64,000 nt of DNA from contig JAIXMN010000014.1 in NCBI GenBank assembly GCA_025716815.1, positions 558,001 through 622,000 of the forward strand, given 5' to 3'. The notes under the pieces were generated by a model. The model worked only from the letters and a program-made list of their open reading frames with translations, had not been told where the DNA came from and ran no database searches. Within the stretch, counting starts at the first letter, position 1; every line of letters starts with the position of its first letter. The stretch is from Dichotomocladium elegans (Eukaryota; Mucoromycota; Mucoromycetes; Mucorales; Lichtheimiaceae). This document shows positions 1 through 9,696 of this stretch, piece by piece. The position numbers were made by a program, and so were the translations under genes.

Positions 1-1175
1 TCATAGTCTTCGTTACATGTGGGCTTTGAGGCTGAATTTGCAATTAATAATACAAGATACTCAGCCGCCTCTTCACACACACGCGACGAAAAGAAATAGT
101 TTAGCAAGTACAGTAACTTAATAGGAAATTATACGAAAAGCGTGAATATAGACGCCATTTTTTCCATCTGCATACGATCAAGTTGCTGACTGAAATCAGC
201 TACATCCTGTGACACAACCCCGAGCTCTATCAGACAATGATGCGTTTTGTTACAAGCGTGCATCTTAAAGGTCGAATTTTATCTTTGCGCGTAATGCCTC
301 TCTTTAAACCATGGGTCATACTGACGTTATACAGCATTTCCCAAATTAAACTCGCATACACGGTAATAAAAGCTCGGCAAACACTTATTAACAGAGCAAT
401 CTTCGCAAGACCTTTGGATGAATGTTGGAGTCAGCAAATTCAGATGAGACAGAGAGTCTCTGAGAAAAGAGAACAATCGCCTTCTATGGGATTTAATCAA
501 GACCAGGATGTACTCATTCTAACACGACAATGGAGATAAAGGATCTAAGAGAGAACTAGAGATAGCTTTTCGAGTATGAAAAAGGGTTTGTGTTGTACGC
601 TTGCTAATGGAACTTTATATTCGCTGATACAGTAGCGTTATACAACGTTATACAAAATGATCAAACTATGCTGCTCTATAACACCAATACATTGTATTTA
701 TTGATGGAAATCCATACGGTCAGAAAGCACCATGAATAAACTAGAGTAGCAATGCTTAATATCGCGTATCGAATGTAATTCTAAAGGGAATTTGGTTGTT
801 TTGTTCCATCCAAAATACCTAGGTTTCTTAGCCTCATTGATTGCCTAGTTACTCCTTCGCGGGTGAACGAACAAACAAACCTGCACGCATCTGTCGTACC
901 GTTTGTTAAGGAAGGAACATGAGTTTTCCGGCACAATATCGCGCTCACACGCCTCTGAAAAAGTAATATTCAATGGCTTTTGCCAGTCTTCTTCAATAGA
1001 TGCACTGGAGAGGTATGTTACTGGGATCTTTGCTGATTCAGGTCACGTTGTTCTTTGGCGGATGCTTTGAGCACCACCACCACCACAATATGCTTGTGGT
1101 GCGCAACTCCGACGCTCAAGCTCCCTTTTTTCTCGTTATTTGAACTCGATCGTAAGGCCTGTCAAAAAAAAAAAA
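1..1175. other. Intergenic region, no gene seen
   Basis: AT-rich sequence upstream of mad3. A 100-codon ORF at 237-539 on the plus strand has no recognisable domain, no flanking splice pattern and ordinary random composition, so I do not call it. An A-run sits directly before the mad3 start at 1176. Confidence 0.5.
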
Positions 1176-3004
1176 ATGAGCAGCGACGAGACGACATCCA
1201 ATTACGAAAGTCTGAGGAAACAGATTTACGACTCTATCCCAAGGTTTGAAGCGTTTGAAGGCGAAAAGGAAAATGTGCTACCACGACGCCAAGGGAGGCG
1301 GGCAATCGATCTTATAGCAGCATTTAATACCGATCCTGAGGAACGCCAGGAAGAGATAAGCCTTGGCCATGAGAAGTTTGCTCGTGAAATTGAGAATGAA
1401 GAGGAGCTGGACGACCCGTTAGATGTCTATCTTCGTTATATCGATTGGACCGAGTCAATATACCCCCAGGGACACAATCAAGGATCTGATTTGCTTGGAT
1501 TGCTCGAACATACGACACAGCGATTTCAGAATCACACCCAGTACAAAAACGACGCTCGGTATCTGCAATGTTGGCTCCAGTATGTTCAGTTTGCGGACCA
1601 ACCGAATGAAATATATCAATTGTTGATTAAAAAGGGGATTGGCCAAGAGCTTGCGCTTTTTTACGAATCATACGCTAACTACTTGGAACGGCGCGGAAGG
1701 TTGAAAGAAGCGGGCGATATCTATCGAGCAGGGATCGATCGAGAGGCAAGGCCACTCCGGCGATTACAACGGCATTACGAGGCGTTTCAAAACCGGAGCA
1801 CTGAGGCATTAAGGGTAGATCAGCATCAGCGGATACGGGCGCCAACATCAAGGATGATGTTGGGAACCAAGGCCGATAGTCGATCATCCATCGCGACATC
1901 CCCGAACCGTCTCAACCTTTTACCTGGCATTAATAGTTCTGGAGTCATAAGTCCTACGCCCCGGTTCTCTGTCTACTCAGGTCCAGAACCGACATCATCT
2001 TCTTCCGCATCTATTCCTCCTCCATCGGCAACCATCCCTTCTTCTACCGCAACCATCAACGCAAGTCGTCGACCAGAAAATCAAATCCCAGTATCCAAGT
2101 TTGCTGGTACCACCTTACCACAAAAGCCATATGCGCGCCCAGAAATTCCCAAGTTCCAAGTTTTCAGAGACGAGGTACGGGTGGCTTCAAGAGACGAAAA
2201 GGATCTGATAGTTTTCTCAATGTGAAAACCCGCCTGTAATAGGCAAATCAATATAGCTTCTCAAGCTCTGAGCTTTCTCTCACAGAACGATTCATCCGTA
2301 TTCAATCGAACGCTATCCATATCAAAAACTCAAAAGGTGCTGATGAGTATATTTCTGCGACTACGGACTGTTTATCGAAGCAGGATGATGATTTTACGAG
2401 CTTTGAGGAGCTCCGTGCTCGACACTACGCTGCGAAGGCAAATACAGAAGAAAACGATCCGCTTCCAGAGTCGGGAGGTATGTCTTGTTACAAAGAAGAG
2501 GCTGTGTGAGAGTGGATTGGACAGCGTGTATGAACCGCGTAACTTTTGCGAAAGGTTTCCATGAATACGTTAAACCAAAATTGCAAGAACCACCGGCCGA
2601 CTACACAACCGAGACAATTGCCGCCATGCAAGCAGTCGAATCTTTGTTTTCTAAAGGCAAAAACATGTCAGTTGACGACGATGAGGTGATATGGAGTAAC
2701 AAACGACAGAGGACGAAGTATCACGACGAGAACGAAGGGAGTCACCTAGCGGATAGAAGGTAGCAAAACGAACATTGTATTTATCGACCATTGTATTGAT
2801 CTGCACTTTGGAAGGCATGATGGCGACCGGGATAGAATCCCCTTTATGGATATGTCACGATCCGATCCAGCACCTTTCTTTGATGATGTGCAGCTGGAAG
2901 AGGGTGCTGATGACGATGACGAAGACGATCTGGAAGCATTTCGTCGCGAGATGATAGAAGAGGCACGACTGGCAGAGAAGAGGCAGTCGAGAAGGAGCGA
3001 TTGA
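1176..3004 (+). CDS. mad3: Spindle checkpoint protein Mad3/BubR1 (no kinase domain)
   Basis: Mad3 is a subunit of the mitotic checkpoint complex that restrains APC/C-Cdc20. The N-terminus carries a KEN box (residues 31-33, context GEKENVLP), which in this family binds Cdc20, followed by the Mad3/BUB1 homology region I, a TPR-like helical block at about residues 55-190 (DPLDVYLRYIDW, LALFYESYANYLERRG). A Ser/Pro-rich linker follows. Exons: 1176 to a donor between 2175 and 2222; exon 2 to 2477, containing TSFEELRARHYA; then 2525-2759 and 2815-3004, with an acidic tail. The last two introns (2478-2524, 2760-2814) join in frame; the first intron's exact ends are unclear. The start is the ATG at 1176, since the upstream in-frame ATG at 1140 would add a K-run. 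No kinase domain follows, so this is Mad3 rather than Bub1. The next gene begins 350 bp downstream. Confidence 0.86.
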
Positions 3005-3354
3005 TATTGATTGGTATCTATTATTCTGGGTATATAGAGGACACAAAGGAAGGGATACATTGACTAGAGTCTATTTTTTGTTCGCCAGTTGCGAATAGGT
3101 GTGCAGATAAAACGGACACTTTATAGCGTATATAAAAACATCCTGCCCTTGCCTGATGTTGTGTCTAAACATATTTCGTACTTGATAACAAGACAATTCT
3201 ATTGTCTTTCCCAGAAGATATGAGGTATCTTTTCCGTATGGTGTATTTTACCTTTATCGCATAAAGTATCCCAATTTTCTTGTACCGCGCCTTATTTGAT
3301 TGAAAAAGGGGAGGTCTGTAACTCAGACGGGCCACGCTTTGACACGCCTTTGAA

Positions 3355-4112
3355 ATGCACAATCTTCAACAACGAGCGAATGTAGTGTAATCCTGTTCTT
3401 CTGTGGCGGTGAGCAGGAAAGAATAGACTCACTGGATTGTCAATCTTTAGATTTTGTTTTCGTTTGCATGCACTGTGCTTGGCAGCCTCCTTGCGGTTAT
3501 CGCGGCCATCTCGTATATTACTGGATACCCTACCGTTCCTAGCGACATCCAAGTGGACAACAATGCTTTGCGCATGTAAGCGAACCACGATGTTGGGCCA
3601 ATTGTGATACTTGCATCTGATTTACTTTATTGGAACAGAGTGAGTCGTCGTTATGGACCTGATTACTACGACTACGGCAAGCCAAAAAGTGACTTTGCAC
3701 GGCTTACGTTTGATCTGGACGTTGATTTTACGCCAGTATTTAATTGGAATACTAAGCAAGTGTTTGCTACGGTGGTAGCCGAGTACGAAACAAAGACGCA
3801 TGTATGAATGAGAAGGGAGGACCGGAGCAGCCAGAAGGATTGTCATTCAATCTTGAACTGGGGGAATTTGTATAGGACCGCAACTCTATTGTCTTGTGGG
3901 ACACGATCATCCAGAGCAAGGACAAGGCAAATCTGAAGCTGCGAAATGTTCCCAACAAATATGCGTTTATCGACGTGAGCCGCAAATGGACCTATCAGCA
4001 AGTCAATCTCTCACTCCACTGGGATATCACTCCATATGTGGGTGTGCTGCAGGGTGGCAAGTCATCATCGAACCCTGTCAATATTATCCTTGCGCCTGTT
4101 CCTGCTTCCTAG
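3355..4112 (+). CDS. SPC3: Signal peptidase complex subunit 3 (Spc3/SPCS3)
   Basis: Type II membrane subunit of the ER signal peptidase complex, needed for cleavage of signal peptides. Four exons: 3355-3381, 3451-3575, 3639-3801 and 3876-4112. They join in frame to 183 aa, close to the human protein at 180. Exon 1 encodes only nine residues (MHNLQQRAN), matching the conserved family N-terminus. Exon 2 holds the single transmembrane helix (residues 10-32). The lumenal domain shows the hallmarks FDLDVDFTPVFNWNTKQ, VLWDTII and LSLHWDITPYVG. Introns are 63-74 nt with GT-AG ends. The gene is tandem with mad3 and with the mitochondrial-type gene downstream, 263 bp apart. The identification is secure; the nine-codon first exon rests on homology. 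Confidence 0.93.
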
Positions 4113-4375
4113 AGGATGCTACGTTTGTGGCACAGCTGGTGTAAAAAAAAAAATAAAGCATGGAAAAGATCATGCCATGGCCTAAAATGGGCGAAATCCC
4201 TTTGGGTGGCATTTTGCTGACGTGCCGTGACTTGCCTAGACCACCATGCAAAACTGGGGGAGGGGGCGGAGGCGGGGAATTAGGGAAGAGGGCCATTCTT
4301 CTACAGCCAGGGAGTGACTCGCTTGTTGATTTTTCCTCCGTCTCTCTTTTCCTGGACGCTTCATTTACACACAGC

Positions 4376-5191
4376 ATGTTGCGATCGACAAACGCTACTT
4401 TGCGCGCAATCCAGCCAACATGGCGCCCTTCTCTTTCGGCTTTGCGCCAGCAGTCGACTCTTGCTGCTGCTGTCGTTTCTGAGCCTGTCCAGGCACATGA
4501 ACCAGCAAAGCCACTTTCCGCCCGAGGAGGCTCGGGCCGTGGCAAGTTGTTGAGCGACGCTGCTTCTGATCCCTTCTCCGAGTTTTTGAAGAATGTGAAG
4601 AGATTCAACAACACTGGCGATCGCCGATCGTCTTCCAACAACAAAAGAGACTTCAAAAAGTCCTCTGCTCCTGGTCAGTTTGACGATGCCGTGGAGGAAC
4701 CAAAGCAGCAGCACAAACAGCGCACACCTCAACGGCAGCAGCGTTCTGCTCGACCAAATAACAACTATAATAACAAAAACAGCCGTGCTCGTTCTGGCAA
4801 TCGATCTCCACAACAGCAGCGCGCAGATGCTTCCGCCAGAAGCTCTGCTCCGGTTATCAAGAATGCACCCGCCCGCCGAGTGACCACCTTCATTGATAAG
4901 GACATCGACTGGAATACGATGAGTGGACTAAATGCTGAGAAAAAGGATGCTGCAGCAGATGGCACTGCGGCGGCGGCAACTGATGCTGATAAGGCTGCTA
5001 TTGCCAGTGGAGAGTACCAGCCCTTTTTGGATGTCACCAAGCAGGTCCAATGGTCCCAGCCCATCAATGTGGAAGCCTTAAGCAGTCTGGTGGGCGGCAA
5101 TGCTAGCTATGGTTTGGATCAAAAGACTGCGTTCCTTTCAACGCTTGCGGCAGCAACAGGCTCTTCTGTTTCTGCAACCCCGTCTCAATAA
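4376..5191 (+). CDS. Unknown protein with mitochondrial-type presequence and low-complexity Q/N/R region
   Basis: Intronless ORF of 271 aa starting at the ATG at 4376; the frame is open further upstream but only without family or composition support. The first 28 residues are rich in Arg, Ser and Thr and lack acidic residues (MLRSTNATLRAIQPTWR), typical of a mitochondrial targeting peptide. Residues 60-85 (DPFSEFLKNVKRFNN) look folded. A long stretch rich in Gln, Asn, Arg and Ser follows (about 85-160), then a more ordered segment with TTFIDKDIDWNTMSG. The C-terminal third is Ala-rich. I do not recognise the family; a mitochondrial ribosome or RNA-binding role is conceivable from the basic disordered region but is only a guess. 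The CDS ends with UAA at 5189-5191. Confidence 0.7.
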   Translation: MLRSTNATLRAIQPTWRPSLSALRQQSTLAAAVVSEPVQAHEPAKPLSARGGSGRGKLLSDAASDPFSEFLKNVKRFNNTGDRRSSSNNKRDFKKSSAPGQFDDAVEEPKQQHKQRTPQRQQRSARPNNNYNNKNSRARSGNRSPQQQRADASARSSAPVIKNAPARRVTTFIDKDIDWNTMSGLNAEKKDAAADGTAAAATDADKAAIASGEYQPFLDVTKQVQWSQPINVEALSSLVGGNASYGLDQKTAFLSTLAAATGSSVSATPSQ

Positions 5192-6078
5192 CTTTGTTTA
5201 GTTGTATAGATCTCATTCCCTATCTCTCTCTCGTTTTATCTTTCTCTCATCAAAATTACAAACTCGATAGAAAAAAAAATAAAAAGTCGACTAGCCAGCA
5301 TGTATTTACAGTTGGTATGCGTTTGTTTTCTTATTAGATGTGTCCCCGAGATGTAAAACTTCAACTTGTGTCGCTTAAAAAAAAGAAAAGAGCAAGCCAG
5401 AAAGCCTGTTTGGGGAACAAGTTCTATGCATACCTGTGTCTGTGCCTGCTCCCTCGTGGAAAGGTTCATGTAGCAGAAGTTTGAACGTGACAAAAGATGT
5501 CCCTGCATAATCTACGCAGTCCGAAAGCATCCAACAGGGTTTGAACACTGGGTAACCCACACCTAGATCCCCGGTTTATCCAATCGCAACCCTTCCATCG
5601 TTCCTGTTTCAATGCAACACGCCTGAAAAGCCCACGCCCCGCTTTTTAACGGGCTGCATGCATCCATTCCGCCCAATTGTGTATTCAGGCACCGATCTCG
5701 TTGCTGAAACCCGTATCAGGCAAGGTGACTTGACAAGGTGATAACAACATCAAAAGATGACGATCAGCTATGACATGGAATGTTATCTAAAGGGATAGTC
5801 AGGTTTCATTGTCAAATGTCATAGAAACATGGCGGGTATGAGCAATTTCAGTACGTTACGTTGAGGTTGTCAAACGCGAGGACAGATGGGTTTTGCCATC
5901 ATTCAAAAAGGTTTGGTTACACAACAGACGCTGGGCTTTTTCTCATTATTTGGCTCTTTATTTTTTTCATTCCCAGGCGCTGGTCCGCCTGACCCGTATA
6001 GAATGATAAAAATAATAAAAAAAAAGCAAGTGGGCTACACATTGACTAGTTTACAATTTCTCTTCCTCCTTACCCATC
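5192..6078. other. Intergenic spacer, no gene seen
   Basis: 887 bp between two plus-strand genes. T-rich and A-rich runs occur near 5990-6030, and a pyrimidine-rich stretch (TTTCTCTTCCTCC) lies just before the ATG at 6079, consistent with a promoter and leader for the downstream gene. No conserved ORF was found on either strand. Confidence 0.5.
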
Positions 6079-8280
6079 ATGTCGACCTTTAACGTAGACA
6101 ATGTCACCGTGAGCATGTCTCGCTTGGCATTGGCCAAGGCGATCAAAACCCCTGATGAAGGAGATATCAATGCTGAACCATGGACTCGAAGCGTCATCTT
6201 TCATCAGTCCCATATTTCGGATTCCATGCGCCAAAGCATGCTCTATCCGGGTCAGTCAAGGCAGCAGAGGCAACAGAGACCTATGTCTAAACAGCCTGAC
6301 CAAATGCGTCCGCAGCGTCGGCGTAGCAGAAGCAGCAGCCAGCTTCTAGATCATTATCATCCGTCGCAGGAGCAGCATCAATATCACCATCAGCATCAGC
6401 ACCAGAACCCGGTTCTTCATCATCATCAGCAGCAACCATCACCACCACCGCAGCATCAGCAACAACAACAACAGCAGCAGCAGCAGACCCGCCAACCACA
6501 GCCCAACTATCATCAGCAAATCCAGCAATATCGAAATGGTTCGCCGCAGCCCAAACGTCAAAACGACTTGAGTTCTTCCTCACTCCCTCCATCTCAAGAA
6601 AAAGGCAAAGGTATTAGTCATAATAAAAATTAGTAATGTCACCCGCGCCAATAACGGAGATATTGGTCACCATATAGGAGTTCCAGAATCGAACCGCAGA
6701 CATCGCGTGATAATGAGCGATGATGAAGAGGAGGACGACAATAACAACGACGACCAGGAAAGCTCCGATGACGACGATGAAGAAGAGCAACCCAAGGTCA
6801 TTACCATCCCAGCCCCATCTTCACCCATACCCGCTCCCGCTCCCGCTCCCGTACCCGCATCGCAAAATCCTACATCTCTCCAGGCACTTGGCAGCACCAG
6901 TCATCAAGCCAAGCGGGCAAGCAAGCATATTCCTGAACCGAGCGATGACGAAGAAGACGAAGATGACCAAAGCAGCCAGAACAGCCAAGACGGTAAGTGA
7001 AACACGTTGTGTACCACGTGCACTACATCTCACTTTTTCTCCTCTCTCTTAAAGATGACTCCCAAATCGGGAAGTCCATCCCGGCACAACAAGCTGATGC
7101 GGACGATGCAACGCAGGCCCGGCGGATGTCTACCCTCCGACAGCTCGAGCGTGGCCCGAGCTTCCACAAGCGCTCGCGCTCCTTTGGTGATTTAGGTTTA
7201 ATACAGCAAGAAAATACGGATGCCATCAATGTCAACAGCAACTCTGCGTATGCAGATACGGAGGGCAACCTCGAGCAGACTGGCAAAATGGGTGTAATTG
7301 AGCGGTGGAGACATGATATCACTGATGGATCGCTTGGGTCCCGGCCGTCATCGTCTCAATCCTTTGGCGAAGAGATGGGATACCAGCGCCGCCGACGAAC
7401 AACCATGGGCGAGATGGATGGAGTGTATAGCCAGATGCAACAGCAGCAAGCCCAGCAACAGATGCAATGGCAGATGCAACAACAGGCGGTCCAACTTCAG
7501 CAAGCAGCTCAGCTCCAGCAGGCAGCTCAGCTCCAGCAGATGGCACAGATCCAGCAATATCAGCAGCATGCCGCGGCGGCGGCCGCAGCGGGTGGACTCA
7601 TGCCGCCTCAACAACCACCTGCTTCGCTCAATCCGAATCGCAGAAGCATGTCAGCTATGGACTTTTTGGCCCAGATCGAAAAAGAAAAGGAGGAGTCGCG
7701 CTTGAAGCCCAAACCGAAGCAACGTATCAATTCGTCACAGGTCAACCTTGATTCGGGGTTGATGGGTCGAATGCCACCAAAGAATACGCACAACCTCAGC
7801 TTCCAGCAGCTTCAGCAGTCTGGTGACTTGAGCCGGCTCAAGATGCGCGCTAGTCGCAGCGACCTGAACCTTTCGTCAACGCCTCAACCCCGACGGAGCC
7901 GCAGCCCGGGTCCTGAGCAAGCGCTTCGTGGGGAGAATGGAGGCAAAAACAATAACAACAATAAGCATCGCACCAGCAGGATGCTGAACAGTACGGACGT
8001 TCGACGGCGCTCGGAAATGATGCGCAATGATCCCGTTCCGCATGTCACGCCGAGCATGTCCACGCCGACCAATCGCCGGTCGATGATGCCCACAAGCCAG
8101 AGCATGTACGGCCAGTATTTAGTCCCCATGCAGGGAATGATGGTTCCCAATCAAATGATGGTTCCTCCTGCGCAATTCGCGGGTAGCATGAACACCGGTC
8201 GCCCAGCCAGTGCGATGATGGGCAGTCACTGGGCAGGCAACAATAACGCGTCTAGTCGTAACAATAGCAATTTCCGATAA
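6079..8280 (+). CDS. PolyQ/polyHis, Ser-rich, largely disordered protein of unknown function
   Basis: Three exons (6079-6610, 6678-6992, 7055-8280) join in frame to 690 aa. Introns of 67 and 62 nt have GT-AG ends, the second with a perfect GTAAGT donor. The N-terminal 50 residues look ordered. Then come a His/Gln-rich block, a ten-residue polyQ run near residue 130, two Asp/Glu/Ser acidic blocks in exon 2 around an alternating Pro-Ala run, and a Gln-rich block in exon 3. Between them lie short conserved-looking islands with basic-Ser motifs: HKRSRSFGDLG, RRRTTMGEM, NRRSMSAMDFL, RASRSDLNL. These resemble AGC-kinase/14-3-3-type phosphosites, suggesting a phosphoregulated scaffold or RNP protein, but that is inference. 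I do not recognise a named family. It converges with the lactonase gene, with 105 bp between stop codons. Confidence 0.8.
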
Positions 8281-8385
8281 CCAACCAACGTCCGCAACCA
8301 TCTACTGCATTTATCTAATTTCCCGCCGTTTTCACCCAGCATGATTTTAATAGACATGCCGAACATTCATTTATTTCTACGGATC

Positions 8386-9604
8386 TTACTTCCAGAACTG
8401 AATGCAAGTTGGTTGAGGGTGGGATATGGTATGAATGGGGGTCAGGTCACCAGTTTCTTGGTCGATTGCAAAGACATTGATGGTGTCAGAGAGCTATGGA
8501 CAGAGTTTTTTTTTAGCATCCCGCGAGGACGGAAAAGACGTACTTTTTTTCCCCTAGCGATCTTCTTACCATATTGCCCAGCAACATGTACTTTCCCGAA
8601 GGATCGATGGTGAAGAAGCGTGGATGGCTGCCGCCCGATGAGGTGTGACCGAGCAAGGAAAGCTTGCCGGTTTGGTTGTCGACGGCGAACCTAGCGACCA
8701 AGTCGATTTCGCGGATGGAGACGTAGAGGAACCTGCCGTTGGGGGTGAGCATGATTTCAGCACCGGTGGCAAAAGCGCTGCTGTTTCCCTCTGGTCGCAG
8801 ATCCACGGTGTCGATGAGCGCGAGTGTTCCGTCCCTGGAGAAGTCGAAGACAAAGACCTCGAGCGAGAGTTCGCTGACGACATACACCTTTCGCTCGTCG
8901 TCCGAGATGGCAACGTGGCGAGGGCCGGTGCCGGGCCGGAAGGTGTAATCGCCGATCTTGTGGAGGGAGCCGTTCTTGTCCCGCCTGTAAACATAGACCT
9001 TGTCCTCGCCGAGATCGCAGGAGAGGGCCAGGTCCTTGCCGATCGTGTCAAAGGAGTGCGAGTGAGACGCCTCCTGGCGATCAGGAACACCGAGCGTCCC
9101 CGGCCCCGGATGCTGGTCGAGGTAGACTAGCTCGTCGAGATTGCCATCCTTCATGATGGGGAAGGATGCCACAGAGCCTCCATTGTAGTTCGCGACATAG
9201 AAATACCGGCTCCGCTTATCGATCGCGTTACCATGGCAAGGCGCCGCACCGCCCGTCGCATAGGAGGAAATCGACGCCAGTGAACCATCGCGGGGGTTGC
9301 GGCGGAAGACCTGGACAGCGCCCGAGCTCTGGTTGTGGTAATCGCCTACCTCGATCGTCGCATAAAGCGTATTGTGGGCCTCATTCAGGACAAAATATGA
9401 TGGCTGCACAGCCTCAGCAGCAAGCTTGCCATTGCTCAGACTCCCATCGGAACTGTCGAATTCGTAATGGTAGATGCCCTGACCGCCTTGATCGGTGTAT
9501 CCAGAAACGTAGAGCGACATGGTAGTGGTAGTAGCAGCAACAGCAACCTGTATGGGGATAAATAGGGCTACGATTGCAAAGGACGAAGGGAGAAAAAACT
9601 TCAT
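8386..9604 (-). CDS. Secreted lactonase-type seven-bladed beta-propeller (6-phosphogluconolactonase / carboxymuconate cyclase family)
   Basis: Two exons on the minus strand, 9604-8570 and 8493-8386, with a 76-nt intron, give 380 aa. The first 23 residues form a signal peptide (KFFLPSSFAIVALFIPIQV), so the product is probably secreted or vacuolar. The body has propeller repeats of the Lactonase family (PF10282 type): YVSGYTDQGGQGIYHYEFD, YFYVANYNGGSVASF, and GTGPRHVAISDDERKVYVVSEL, the most conserved blade. The second exon supplies the family's last strand and C-terminus (SDTINVFAIDQETG ... TCIQF). Bacterial and fungal relatives hydrolyse 6-phosphogluconolactone or act on muconate-type lactones. 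The secreted fungal branch has uncertain substrates, so the reaction is not assigned. A TATA element lies 85 nt upstream of the start. Confidence 0.9.
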
Positions 9605-9688
9605 GGTTAAGACGAGGCGCAGGAAGGTTTTTTGGCAGATGGCAATGAGCTCTGATTCGAATGTTCTGTTGGATTCCTTACCTACCCT

Positions 9689-9696
9689 CTTATATA
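9689..9696 (-). promoter_or_regulatory. TATA-like element of the lactonase gene
   Basis: TATATAAG on the minus strand about 85 nt upstream of the lactonase ATG at 9604. The position fits a TATA box followed by a short 5' leader. Confidence 0.5.

Noticed and set aside
8645..9130. A 161-codon open frame on the plus strand opposite the lactonase
   Set aside because: Antisense shadow of the GC-ending codons of the lactonase gene; the minus strand has the signal peptide, propeller motifs and splice sites.
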